64,000 bases of DNA from Watersipora subatra (Eukaryota > Bryozoa > Gymnolaemata > Cheilostomatida > Watersiporidae), in contig NC_088708.1 in assembly GCF_963576615.1 (NCBI RefSeq), forward strand, positions 46,487,196 through 46,551,195. The letters run 5' to 3'. Shown here piece after piece: positions 1 to 16,700 of this stretch. The notes beneath the pieces are model-generated. The model ran no database searches, was not told where the DNA came from, and worked only from the letters and a program-made list of their open reading frames with translations. Numbering within the stretch: the first letter of the stretch is position 1; every line of letters begins with the position of its first letter. Position numbers and translations under genes: made by a program.

Positions 1-159
1 AAATGTTAAATATAGCTTCAGATACATTTCTATAGATGTTTCAAATAATTTGAAGATTTGCCACATTATTTCCTCGAAATGCCAAGTAAACATATAGGTG
101 CCTGATGCTGATGAGACCATATAATCATCACTTAAAAATAATATGCACGACTACTGACA

Positions 160-350
160 CTATTTTTGAGAAGTCTTGGCACAGTTTTTTCTAATAGTTT
201 AAACTGTGATCAAGTTTTACCGATTTTATTCATAACAAACCTGGTAATCAAATAACATGAAACCACAAAAATCTCAAATGATTGAACAATATCTATAGAC
301 CTACTTCCTGATAAAAATTTTAAAATTTGGCGTGAGTGTCATGAGTGACC
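160..350. repeat. Fragment of dispersed TIR element (family C)
   Basis: Matches the half-element at 33540-33745, sharing blocks such as CAAGTTTTACCGATTTTATT, the CCTGGTAATC region and CTTCCTGATAAAA in the same order. It is a diverged right half of the TIR family whose fuller copies lie at 42935-43355 and 57662-58148. Confidence 0.5.
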
Positions 351-1654
351 AAGAGTTTGGTCGACTCTGACAAACAATACAAAGAAACCAGTGGTAAGAC
401 TATCAATTAAGAGTGATGGCTCAGACCAGATGTTTACCTCCTATAATCTCACACAAACAACATCGAAAATACTAAATAACAGTCACCTAAAACAAGAAAA
501 AGCTCCAACAGATTTTGCAACATAAAATACTTAAATATGCTAGATGAGGTTCAATTTATTAAAAGTTATTAACTTTTTTTCAAGTTATTAAAATTTCTGT
601 CTGAAAAAAAACCATTTTGGCGCCCTGGCATATATATAGCAGTGCTTTACAAATGACTCAATAATGTTTAGTTGGAGAGGCCTAACAGAAACTAATCATG
701 TTATTGTTACTAAAATATCAAATCCATAAAAGTACACAATTTACATTTGAATCTATCGGATGGAAGACGTTCAGGCCAAAGTAGACACAGGTCGAATGTT
801 GCCGCATAAGCTAAGGCTTAGGAAAAAGCAGGGCAGCGATTGCAACTGAATCACCTTACTAAAATTACACTGCATAAGACACTTAGAGTATTTACTATGA
901 AAGCCTCAAGTAATCAAACATCGACTATTAAGGGTTAACTGACAGCACAAATCTTTATTGCATTAACAGCAGCAGATAACATTACAGATTGATGTTTTAA
1001 TAACATTTTTGTAACATTTAGTCCAAATACCAGCTTTTATCAACATTTTAAGAGTTGAAAATAGAAAGGAAGATTTGCGATTTCTGCAAAATATTGACCG
1101 CAAATAATGTGAAGCTATATAATTATATTAAAATTATTCATTTTTAAACTAGATTATTTAAAAGTTGTCCATTTAAAAACCTTATTCATGAAAGCAAAGC
1201 AGACATTAACAGGTTTTAAACAGATGACTTTCGATAATAGCTAAATTTTACAGAAAATTTTCTATATTTCCGTTTTGGGCAAAGGAATAATTTTTTGCTA
1301 GAGCACTGCACAAGATGCACACCCAAGCTAATTGCTATAATCTATAGCCACCACTCATAAGTTAATGCGGGAGGTATAAACATGTCAGACCTTTTTGATA
1401 TTAGTGGAATCTACTTCGTCCTTGTGTTATAATTATCTGTCATGTTGAGTAACCATAACAACGTAGTCTTGCAACTACATGGGGGGGGGGGGGGGCAAGA
1501 GAAGTGTTTTTGTCTCATATTCACACACTGGCTAATCTTCGGCGTAGATTTCGTAATTTACAAGCTTACGTTTTATCAAAAAGAAATGACGCCCTTAATT
1601 CACAACTTGGAGCTCACATCGCAATTGTTTTTGTCTCCAAAACTGGTCTTTTTT

Positions 1655-1796
1655 TCTAACGTCAAATTTTGATGTTTTTTACCAGGGGGTGTTTGCATTA
1701 AATGATTGCCATGGGGTTCTATAGCCCTCTATAGGGAATTTTCACCTTACGCGGCCAACATGAACGAATCGATGTGGTATGGGCAGGGGTCCACTG
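1655..1796. repeat. Dispersed repeat fragment (related to 15070-15195)
   Basis: Shares an ordered set of words with about 15070-15195 (TTTTGATG, CAGGxGTGTTTGyATTAAATrATT, TTCTATA, CTCTATA, CCAACA, GAACxAATCG). Its right end, GGTCCACTG, resembles the terminal bases of pogo/Tigger-type TIR elements, but a matching left end is not convincing. Confidence 0.4.
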
Positions 1797-1935
1797 TACA
1801 ACAATTTATTATTGAACAAGGAACTTCCGATCATAATTCGTCGGCTTGCAGCTTTTGAGCAGTGATATTGAGAACAAAGCCCTTCATGCTAAGTTAGGGG
1901 TCCCTACTACCCAATGAGCTGAGCATAGCACATAC

Positions 1936-6137
<4,202 letters not shown>

Positions 6138-6454
6138 GATGACGGCAAGGGTGTTCTAGGAAACAGTTGTCCAATTTCTAACCGTTGCGTAGGACCCCTA
6201 CAGAAGGTTGGATGAACAATATATGCTTAATTGCGTAATGAAAGTATAATATTGACGAATGTACGAACCATGATGGCGTAATATCTAGATGTCAACAAAT
6301 AATAACTTGACTTTTGATTGTGTTAAAGTGCGATTCTCAGCACTTACTAGATTTCCATTTTAACAACAAAAATCTCAAAATAACAATATAGCTTAATATG
6401 CTTCACAGGAGCTATCTGCTTCTTCTACATTAGAATTTACAAATAAAACAATAC

Positions 6455-6650
6455 CTCGCATATGCCAATTTCGTTCAACATGTGAATGACGACATGGCGA
6501 AAAGAAAGTCAACTGCGCCGTGATTGGTTAAAGCCTTCTTACGGATATGGACGTTTACGCCGTACAAAATTGTTTTAACAAACTGGCCAATAGTAGAAGC
6601 GATATCTTCCTATTGATCAACATGCTAGTCGTAGTCTGTGGTACCAACTA
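6455..6650 (-). promoter_or_regulatory. Probable ETF1 promoter and non-coding first exon
   Basis: On the minus strand there are two CCAAT boxes (at about 6586-6592 and 6526-6532), then a pyrimidine stretch CTTTCTTTTCGCC near 6490-6502 that could be a 5'-TOP-like start. A donor-like GAG|GTATTG at 6455 would splice to the acceptor-like TTTCCTAG about 20 bases before the ATG. Such a 5'UTR intron is common in translation-factor genes. No transcript evidence is available, so start site and exon are inferred. Confidence 0.4.
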
Positions 6651-9600
6651 AACGTGAATGCGTTCTTAGTTTTGTTCTAGTGAAAGAGCGACAATTTCAA
6701 TAACGGGCAGTTTTTCTATGTTTGTCTCGTACAAAAGAGGCATATACGAAGTAATCGGGTGGATCTACTCTACTTTCTTCAATCTTACTCAAAAACTCTG
6801 CTTCAACTAAATGTATATTGTACATGTACAATACATTGTACATGTATATTTTTATATACAGTCGTGTCGTTATTTTGTTATACATCGTAGTTGCAATTTT
6901 TGGTCTATCATATCTTTTTAATTAGTTGATGTTAACTTCACTGAACAAAACATGCTTCTCCTAAACTGACCTAAAGCAAGATAATGTGAGGACATACAGT
7001 TTCCTCTTGTGATTATTTATAACAATCTTCCGAATTGAATTTGTTGTTACACCAACATAGGTGGCATGGTTTTTCATTAAATCGTCATGAACACACCTTT
7101 GAAAACCGCATATCTTAGGTGTTAGCAAGTCTTGTAATTACTCCCGGGCCCACGGTCAAAAGTAAATCCATCTTTTAAAATCATGTTACTTTTGCTGACA
7201 GAATATGGTGTGTTTTAATGTTTGCTATTAACCTGTTAGCACCTTAGTGCAAAGCTGTTAATCCCTCTCTGATTAATTAAGATATAACGCAAGTAGCTAG
7301 TAATTACGTTCGTTAATTTGCTTAATTTGGCACACAGGATCTCAATAAATTTATTCTGAATTTAAGAAGTTGAAGTTTTTGCTTAATGCAAATAGGTCTT
7401 TTTCATATTTCAACAACTTTGTCAAATCAATTATTTAGTTCTCGAAAACTTTGTATATTGTTCTGTTCTTAAAACAGTTTTTCACATCATCATGCTTTCT
7501 TTTTATGACCAAGTCAGTGACAGTTTTATATGTGGTATTTAAGGAATTTACTCATTTGAACACCGCACTAACATCATTGATTAGTAACTACTATGTTCTC
7601 ATTCTGTTCAGACTATGCTTTTATGATTGGTTACTCAAAGGCTAGCCGCCTTATTTCGATATGGCTGTTGAGAGTTCAATTTATAGAACTTGACCCAGAT
7701 TTTTAGTGCAAGTCGAACTATACTATTTCTCAGGTGTTTAATGTAGCTATAGAAATATTCTTTATTCTCAATACCAAAACCTAATACTTGAGTAGCACAA
7801 TTCTAGAATAGAGCAAAGATAATCATAAGTAGTAAAAGCTAAGTAATATAAAATATATATCTTACGCCAATGGCCATGTCTGCTCTTAAGCTCAGTCCTG
7901 TGCGTCTACAAGGCTTCAATGTCAAAAGAGGATGAACTATTTTAATTGGTCTCTTTTATAGGCATTTGATTAGCTTGAGGGTAGACATACATGTATAAGT
8001 GTTCAGGGTTGTGTCTTTAGGTTATTGAGGTTGGTCATTGAGGGCGCACTGTCTTTGGGTACTTTATCAGAAATTAATCAGATGGTTCCAGTTATTTTGA
8101 CAACGTTCGCTGTTAGCTGGCAGGAGAATGGATTTCAACTTCTCTCAGTGGCTTCTCTGATGTGTGATTAGCTCATCTTCTGTGGTTGATTTTTCTCAGT
8201 TTGGAATTCCTAATTGCAGTTCCTAATTAGCTTGTTGCTGCTTTTTAATTATTAGACTTTGGATGCCTTCAAAGGTCTTGTTGCTATTGTGGCTCGCTAC
8301 CTGTGCATCCCATTCCATGTATCGTATGTATGTCTTCTGGTCTTACTCCATTCTTTGTCGGTGTCTTAATATCTCCAAGCAACGACATAATGTGGTGGTC
8401 TGACTCCATTCCCTGTCGGTATCGAGTTTTAGTGAAATGTCAATATAACAACAGTCGGTTGGTTGATCACACTTGTTTCGTATCCACCTACTGTGTGACC
8501 AATGGGTAGCGAATTGTGGCTCTTTATTTTAGTTAGTACAGTTTGAAAAATACTTTTGACTTCCTTAATATAAGATTGTGAACTTGATAATGTTTTATAC
8601 AGATGCATGCTAATTGAGTTTTGCCGAATTTTTTGCGATCGATTAAAGCTTTTGACTCATGAAGTGAGTTGGTCATATAGTCGATTTTACTCTTTCGACC
8701 CCTTTTTTAGACCTTTGAAACATCTTCATTGAAAATGTAAATAGAAATCTGTAAATGAGTTTTGTTACAACTCCGCTATTCAAATTTGGCATTTCACGAG
8801 CATGAGCTAACACATTCATGTGTGTTAACGCATACTTGTTAAATAAAAATTTAACGATCAGCTTAGGCACATTTATACTAAAAATGTAGCGGCAAGCATT
8901 TTTGTTTGGTTTATGTCCAATTTCAATCCTAAAAAATTGTATTCATGAAGCAGACTTTGTATGGTGTAATGCTGCTTTAAAAGTCAGAATGCGGCAACGT
9001 AAGCTATTTTATAGCAAATGTACAAGATGACCAGATAGCTACATTTTTTCAGGATCCCAAACTTCTAAATAAATCATTTAACAGTATGTCATTCCGAGAT
9101 GAAAATGATCTGACATCGGATGAGAGTTTAAAGCTGTCACATATGACTAATATTTTCATTATTAGCACTCTCTCGCTACCATCAACTATAGTGGTGAGAC
9201 TACAGATCTATTAGTGAAGGGTATTAGCTAATGCACAGCTAAATATACATTTGCACGCAGTCAAATCTTGACTCATCAATATACCATTTTTTCATTGTAT
9301 GATGAAAAACTGAGAGAAAATATTTCTCTCATCAACCTGCATCATGATTTTCATCATACAACATCTGAAATTTTTCAAAAAGTTATTTTGTAAGAAATTC
9401 CAAAAAATGTAGTGGAAATTAAAAATAAAAAGTTAAAATACTAGTAAATATGAATTAATATTATTTTAACTGTATTAATTCAAGTTGAGTAGGTTGCACC
9501 CTCTATTTCCTTTGATCGTTTCACTGACGAACTTATACACTGCCGAACCTATAATTCCATTTACTTATATGTAAAGTGAAGTAGCATTTTTACTGATTTT

Positions 9601-9962
9601 GTTATTAATTTCATTTTACATATGATTTACGATTATAAGTTTTCGTTGTCTGCATAATTCTATATAATGCACTTGTTCTATACATAATTAGCTAAAGTAT
9701 TTACTATTGGTTTTCGATCTGGAAGGAATTAACAACATGCAATTTCTTTTTATAGGAGTATCTGCTTGATCATTTGAAGCAATTGTCGAGGTATGTATGT
9801 TTAACCTTCTATTGGCATTGGTAATCATCAATAAAATGATGTTTTTCATTACATTCCAAAAAATTAAAAAACTAAACAGACAAAAATCAAGACATATGTG
9901 AGTTGAACTTAACAGGTAGGATTAAGAACTTGAAAGGCTATATATACAGTAGATTATAAAAC
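6650..9962. other. Intergenic DNA between ETF1 and the ZIP gene, left part
   Basis: AT-rich with no supported exon. There is a short palindrome at about 6810-6850 (alternating TGTACA words) and a small foldback at 9295-9361 (arms TTGTATGATGAAAA and its complement, with an inner GAGAGAAA hairpin). A partial direct repeat at about 8335-8430 repeats ACTCCATTC and TGTCGGT. One isolated unit of the 28-bp array seen at 10858 lies at about 9920-9962. Confidence 0.5.
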
Positions 9963-10857
9963 TTAAATGTTGACTTGCAACAAAATTCACATTACAGTTG
10001 GCCACAGTTATTTGATATGAAAAGATTCACCATGTCTTACTCGGTTGTGTTGTAGGTGCAAAATATGTGGAAAGGTGATTACAAGCTCTTAAAAGCTCAA
10101 AAACGAACAGAAAATCGCAGCCACACGAGACCGCCGTAGTTTGGATTCTCTTTCCAAAACGGCTCAAATATGACGTAGCTGTGAGAGATCTTTTCTGTTT
10201 ACACTTTCATGCAACCTTATTCGTCGAAATATTTTCACAAATATACTTCACGCATTCAATAAAACCGTGTCTATTGTTCTTACGCGTCTGTTTTATCGTC
10301 ATCGTAATGTTGTCATTTTTAGCCGTGATAACCTATAACTTACCATAAAAATTCGTTTAATTTTTTAGCCTTAGCTTGAAGGAGTACATATCATTGTCTG
10401 ATAATCATGATGAGCTTGTTGGTCACTTGTGATAATCGAAAAGTGCTGCAGAAATTATTTGCGAAGTATTGGGTCACATGATCAGATGTCGACTTGCCGA
10501 TTAGACCAAACCAAAACAAAACTGTAAAGTAGCGAGCATCTATATTTGATACTGGGTCTTCGGTAAAACCCGAAGTGTTTGTCATAAACTAGTGCTACGA
10601 TAAGTTTTATATTGAGCTTTTTATTGGCCTTTCAATTCACGTGAGAACATCACGTGACAAGACAATAACCAAATTTCATGGCTACGTCATCGACATAAAG
10701 AGATTCCAATCTACGGCGGCTTTTCGTTTTTGAGCTTTTAAGAGCTTTTAATCACATTTCCACATATTTGGCACCTACAACACAACAGAGTAAGACACGG
10801 TGAATCTTTTGATACCAAATAACTGTTATGTAAATTTTATTGCAAGTCAACCTTTAA
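9963..10857. mobile_element. TTAA-flanked TIR DNA element, copy 1 (895 bp)
   Basis: Both ends carry a long inverted repeat of roughly 150 bp beginning TTAA then rGGTTGACTTGCAA. The same element recurs at 29275-30160 (opposite orientation) and 53101-53756. The TTAA on both sides in all three copies suggests a TTAA target, as used by piggyBac-like transposases, but no transposase is encoded and the terminal bases are not diagnostic. Short reading frames inside are not conserved between copies. It splits a 28-bp minisatellite: one unit lies to its left and the rest to its right. Confidence 0.75.
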
Positions 10858-11205
10858 GAAGTTATATATAGATTACCGGTATAGAACTTGAGAGGCTATA
10901 TTTATAGAATATAGAACTTGACCGGTTGTATATAGAATATAGAACTTGAGAGGTTATATATTGATTATAGAACTTGAGAGGTTATATATAGAATATGGAA
11001 CTTAAGAGGTTATATATAGATTATAGAACTTGAGAGGTTATATATAGAATATGGAACTTAAGAGGTTATATGTAGATTATAGAACTTAAGAGGTTATATA
11101 TAGATTATAGAACTTGAGAGGCTATATATAGAATATGGAGCTTAAGAGGTTATATATAGATTATAGAACTTGAGAGGTTATATATGAATTATAAACATGA
11201 GAGAT
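10858..11205. repeat. 28-bp minisatellite, about 11 units
   Basis: Repeats of about 28 bp built on GAACTTGAGAGGTTATATAT followed by AGATTATA or AGAATATG. Alternate units share the variant GGAACTTAAG, so a two-unit (about 56 bp) higher-order period is visible. A stray unit left of the neighbouring TIR element (about 9920-9962) shows that the array predates that insertion. Confidence 0.85.
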
Positions 11206-11650
11206 AGATTAACTTAGTATGGCTGTATAGTTGCATACTTTATGAGGTCGATCGCGGATGATCAGAAGGAAGAAAATACTGTAGATATAGTTCATTTGCT
11301 CGTGAAGCTTTACCTATCACAATTTTTTAGCTGCAGAAAACTGCCGATGTACTGTTTAAAAAAAGAGCAAATCTATTTCATTGTTATTGTTACGCTTTAT
11401 AGTTAGGTATATAGGTTTATATCGGTATAGTTCGTAAAAAATGTCGTTCATAAATTGATAGCTGTCATGCATTTTTTCTTTTTTTTATAATTATGAAATC
11501 ACCGCGATCAGAAAATGCGCAGATCTTGGAGTTGAGTCCAGTCAGGTAGTCACTCGATATTTCAATCTCATCGCCACTAGTGCAGATTATTGTTAATTCA
11601 ATTTTTATTATTTTGCCACATTATTAATATGTTCCCATTATTATTACATG

Positions 11651-12851
11651 CATGGTTGGCTTGGTTTAAACCAAGCGGTTTAAACCGAGCGGTTTAAATC
11701 TGGTTTAAACTAACCGCAAAAACCGGTTTTTTTGGGTTTTTCATTATTTTTTGTGAAAAACATAATATTTTAAGCTCCTAGTGGTTCATGTGCGGTAGAA
11801 ATGCAATTATATGTAATTATCAGCTGTGGAAGTTTATTTAGGACAGAGTAGTACAAATGTAAATTGATGGTAGAGCTCAAGTTGAAACTACATGAAATCC
11901 TAGCACAACAATGAATTTGTGAATTTCATTTTCAATTGCTTTTTTCAAGTGATATAATGATTTCTTCAATGATGACATATAAAAACCATGTGATATATAC
12001 TAATCCAATCATCTCTAATAATGAATGAATACTTTCTCAAGTCTGGCCAGTGAGAAAGTATTACTTATGATTAGAAATTAAAACAATAAAATCCTTTTGG
12101 GCAAAAGTTTTAAGTTTGCCAACTAATATTTCATTTATTCGGCACAAGCCAAAGTAGTTGGATTGTTAGAATTCAGTTTACATGTATCAAGATTTTTGTG
12201 TTTTGAAAAGTTAAAGTTGTGCCTCAAATTTCCAACATGCCTCGCAAACAGGATCCCGTTTGGCAGTTTTTCACTCAAACTGCAATAGGCAAAGGTTTTA
12301 AGGCAAAACGTAATGGGTGTCCTGTCATAACGCGAGGTCACGCAGACAGGCTTAAAGCTCGCGTAGCAAAATGTCAAGCTGAAAACACCAATTTAGACAG
12401 TGATGCTAGTATTCAGGTGATAGAAGTTGAGTCATCTGCCACTGCTCCAAACACTAGCAATGCATCTGCATTATGCTCTGCTCTACACTACCACACGACT
12501 AATCACTGGGATTCAAATTCCTACTTATACATAGAGCTGTATGTAAAATATTCACTTCATGTGAAAAGATTTCTTCTCTGTATTTCATCAATCATGTTTG
12601 ATTAAAGACTCAGTCCGAAATTTCTATGTTTTTTTCTTTTTTCCTATAACAACTCCCACGGTACCATCTTTAACAGATGATTTCACATTTGTGTGTTCAA
12701 TACTCAATCATGCAGCTATATTAAGTGATGTTAATTAGACTTAAAATTGCAAAAACCTTGGTAAAATTATAAAAACCGGTTTAAACCATAAAAACCGGTT
12801 TAAACCAAAAAACCTGATTTTTTCATAAAACCATGGTTTTTTCCAACCCTG
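11651..12851 (+). mobile_element. Non-autonomous hAT DNA transposon with BED-finger remnant
   Basis: The ends are CATGGTTGG at the left and CCAACCCTG at the right, matching the hAT-type terminus CAGGGTTGG. They are followed inward by multiple GGTTTAAACCGG-like subterminal repeats. The 8-bp flanks ATTACATG (11643-11650) and ATCACATG (12852-12859) match at 7 of 8 positions, fitting the hAT target-site duplication. Inside, 12237-12400 reads MPRKQDPVWQFFTQ, then VITRGHADRLKA and AKCQ. This resembles an N-terminal BED zinc finger of hAT transposases, with the aromatic, His and last Cys positions kept but the first Cys pair incomplete. The rest of the transposase is absent. Confidence 0.8.
12219..12603 (+). 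pseudogene. Remnant of hAT transposase N-terminus (BED-finger-like)
   Basis: A 128-residue frame. The first 60 or so residues (from MPRKQDPVWQFF) look like a BED finger; the remainder is Ser/Thr-rich and then unrelated hydrophobic sequence. It lies wholly within the hAT element and lacks the RNase-H-like catalytic core and dimerisation domain, so it is a truncated relic. A typical hAT transposase has 500-700 residues. Confidence 0.55.
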
Positions 12852-12859
12852 ATCACATG

Positions 12860-13521
12860 TCCCCCAAGCTTTTGTTCTAGGTTCCATATTTCATCAACAT
12901 TCTAAGTTGGTAACCTGTGACTGCAAGATCTTATAATAAATAACGCATTCCCAAAGCACTATCGAACAACTCACATTTTTGTTAATTTCAAAAGATAAAC
13001 TAGCTGCAGAAGGCAAAGGCTTCGTTGCAATTGGCAGTCAATCTTCTGGGAAACGACATCTGAATAATTTTGTTGCTTTTTGTGCATTACTTCTATCTTA
13101 TCTTGCTATTCCTAGACCATGATAGTCACTAGTCTTATGTAGGGAAGGTGACATGTGTGTTGGATACGAAGTGGCAGGTTGTTTTATTACACCTGCACAG
13201 TTATTATTCAGGATGCAATGATCAGAATCATTTTTATTTGATCATTTTGATATCTAATTAGACAAATATTATTCGGATGCCTTTTTGTTAATAAATAATT
13301 ATCATCTGTTACTAGCACTAGTATGTTTATTGTTTTTATGTTTTTTTAGTATTTAAGAATAGAGGAGTCATTTCTAAAATAGAAATTGGTTGCATCAGTT
13401 TACATCTCAAAACCTTTAATCATCTTGAAGCATTTTCTTCGATTTGTAATCATTTTGTTGCCTACACATTTGAAGTTTGTCTGAAATTATTTTGGTAATG
13501 TTTTTTTTCGTTTTCTTTCAG
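12860..13521. other. Upstream region of the ZIP gene
   Basis: AT-rich with no supported coding exon. It ends in a strong polypyrimidine tract and CTTTCAG acceptor at 13521, so at least one exon (probably 5'UTR) must lie further upstream, and I could not locate it. Confidence 0.5.
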
Positions 13522-13719
13522 TGCTAGATGTTGACCACGCAAGACTAGGGTTGGCTTTCATGGATATTCTAACAGGACACCTAGTGGTCGTGTTAGTGTT
13601 CTTTCTCACAGCTCTAATCGCAACGATTGCTCCCATACTACTCGCTCGTCGAAATGAGTCAAAGTTGTCTTCCCACGATCGTTGCCACAGTATTATTGAT
13701 GTTAGTAATAGTATTGGAG
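13522..13719 (+). CDS. ZIP transporter exon 1 (contains start)
   Basis: Acceptor TTTCTTTCAG|TG at 13521. The first in-frame ATG is at 13560 (TTCATGG), giving MDILTGHLVVVLVFF and one membrane segment. Donor GGAG|GTAAGA, phase 1. Confidence 0.85.
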
Positions 13720-16700
13720 GTAAGACCTACGGTGTATCCATGTAATGCTTTTTATGTTGTTTTGTGTTCAGTGATATAACATCTAGCGGAATATAATATA
13801 TTGCATGTTTAGCATGTAACTACTCATGTATTGCAGGTGGGGTGCTCCTTGCGACGTGTTTCATTGCTCTCGTTCCCTTAGTCGAGAACTCATACAAGAA
13901 TGCCCTCTTAGCAATGAACTCTCCACACATTGATCGTCCCTTTGCTGAGATTACTATTCTCTCGGGGTTCTTTTTAGTTGTATTCATTGAGCAACTTGTC
14001 ACCCTAGTGCAACAAAGACGGGCTAATGTAAAGAATGCAGGTAAATTGAGCCTTAGCTTATGTTGCTAAGCTGTCTCAGTTATCCTATTAGCCGGTGTGA
14101 TCATATCAACCGATTCATTTTTATGATCTATTAAACTGCTTATGACAATAGTTTCTTTGTACTATCACTAGCTGTGCTATCCGGCGTTGCCCGGGGTTAT
14201 AAAAAACTCTTGGCAGAAAATTGTTTGTATTTAACATATAACAACATGTGCCATTCTAATTTTCAAACTACATATCAAGAGAGAAGTGTTTTGTATAATT
14301 GAAATAAATTAAGAGAGAAAAATAAAAACAACTGTAAAGGTTTTCAAACTTTATCAAACAACTTTTAAACTTCATATCATGAGGAAAATGTTTCATGCAG
14401 GTCAAATAAATTAAAAAAATAAGACGACTATTAAAAGGTTTAGATGTAAATGAAAATAATTAGCAAGTAATAGCTAAATTAAGGCTGTTTTGCTACGATT
14501 ACAATAAAAGATGATCCGGTAATGATACAATGAATACGAACTGAGAAAACAAAAATCCTAAATGTGTAAAATTAATAATAACAATTCTTGCATAGAAGTG
14601 TGTCTATAAAAAAGGTTACTGTTTCACCAGAAGCTATCCATCAAAACTTTGAATACGGCGATGCTGGTACCTCTTGATACCGGTACAAATGTGAAAATGA
14701 GATAACGCACTGTCTTTCTCGGACTGAATGGAGAGATAATGTCGAGACTCTTTTACGGAGACAACATAATTGTCCGCGTGAGAAGAATTGGCCTTGACCA
14801 AAGTTGAAGTGTGGGTTAGTAAAATACATACTAAAGCGTTGAGTATGAGTTTGATAAGCTAAATTCATTTAAGTTAAATTCAACATTTGTATTATACTCC
14901 TGATACGAAGATAGGAACTTCCTATGGTACGTACTGCACATAGTACATTGTAATGCTACATTTTATTGACGATCATAACCAATAAATTCACTAAAGTTAC
15001 TGTAAGTTACTATAGTTACTAAGTTTAACATATTATTTTGTTACTAATTTTTAATATTTACAGTACGTATATAAGTTTTGATGATTTTTATCAGGAGTGT
15101 TTGTATTAAATAATTACTATAGGTTTCTATACTACTCTATACAACATTGCTGCCTTACTATGCCAACACCAAAATGAACTAAATCGTATGATTGTATACC
15201 AAATCGTTTTTTATTGTAATCGTAGAAAAATAGACTTAATTTAGCCATTACTTGCTATTTACTTTACATTTAAACACTTACAGTTGTTTTATTTTTCTTT
15301 TAATTTCTTTTAACTACAAAAAACCCTTTTTTTCATTATATGAAGTTTAAAAGTTGCAGTTGTTTGAAACAGTTTGAATACCCTTGGTTTCATTTTTTCG
15401 CTTAATTTATTTGAACTGCGTCAAACACTTTTCTCATGATATGAAGTTTGAAAGTTAGAAATGTAACTTGTTATTATGTTAAATAAAAATAAACCTTCTA
15501 TGCAAAGACTTTTATTACCCGGGCAATGCTAGGCATTAAAAAATGTGATTAAAAAAGGCTCTTTAGTAATATCTAAGAGCGCATATTACACCTTACCGTC
15601 TCCTAATAATCTTTTACTAACATACTTCAGATTCTGGTTGTTGATATCTCAAGCAGCTATTTTTGAAACACAGAAACTTGTTTTATTGTACCGAGCATAT
15701 TGTGTTCCTTTGGATGATTAGCACTTGTCAGCATTTCAGCTTCAGTATTGGCAATACGATTCATTGTATTTTTCTGAAGACACTAAAATTGTTGATGAGT
15801 TGTGTTATCCTTCCTTTGCATCAGCCCGGCTGCCTCTTTTTGGTTTAAAGTTTCTAACCTACATTATATGGCTTTGGTTTTGATATCACTCATTTTGTAT
15901 TCTGATAATAGTCACCACTTGTGGTTTGATAGCCTATATCAGCTTACCTGCATCCCATATTACCTGGGTTTATAGATTGGTTATGCAAACCTTACAGTCT
16001 TGCATTTTACAGTACTTGCTCATGGGTAACAGGCTTCTAGAGAGAGGGTACAATCCTTATTATGAGTAGTTGTTTGCCAAGTTTTATCCCCTTTCCTGCA
16101 ACTGTGTAAAGGCAGACTCACAAGACAAATGCGAGGGGGATTTTTATTGTTCTTTTCAAAACTATATCGCATTCAGGTATTTTATGATGGGACCATAGTC
16201 TGCGAAGCAGTTGGTAAATTAAGCATTAAAATTATTACCTTTTAAAAAAAGGAGTCATCAGACGCAATTAATTAACATAATTGGTTTAAATTCTACTGTC
16301 AGATGATATTGCCAGATTGGATCCGTTCGCTATACGAAGGCTTAGCAAGTAAATAAAAAGCAGCCTATCTTTGCGCATCATATTACAACTTTAGCAATGA
16401 AACTGGCTCACTGCTTGCAGCTCACATACAGATGGCATCACATGAGGAGCAAGAAACATTATTCTCTGATGAAGAGCCGTCAAGCGGCGCCCAATCTTCA
16501 CATCACGGCAGCACTAGCCACTCACACAGCCACAGCTTTGATGCCAAGTCGTTACTCCACAGCGTAATTTTGGTCGTTACACTTGGTCTGCATACACTGT
16601 TTGAGGGTATGGCCATTGGCCTCGTCGATAACATAGACACATTGGTGGCATTGGCTGTCGCAGTACTGTTCCATGAGCTGTGCTGCGCTGTTGCTCTCGG

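Larger units (their letters stand above)
1..1935. other. 3' side of ETF1, no exon recognised
   Basis: This stretch lies downstream of the last recognised ETF1 exon. Residues after the conserved GGIGG of eRF1 (about 25 more, ending in an acidic tail) should be encoded on the minus strand to the left, but I could not find that exon here, so it probably lies outside the window. The stretch is AT-rich. It holds part of a dispersed TIR repeat (about 160-350), a run of 15 G at 1481-1495 and a dispersed-repeat fragment at about 1655-1796. No other gene is seen. Confidence 0.6.

Noticed and set aside
10391-10585. 64-codon minus-strand frame
   Set aside because: Inside TIR element copy 1; disrupted in the other copies.
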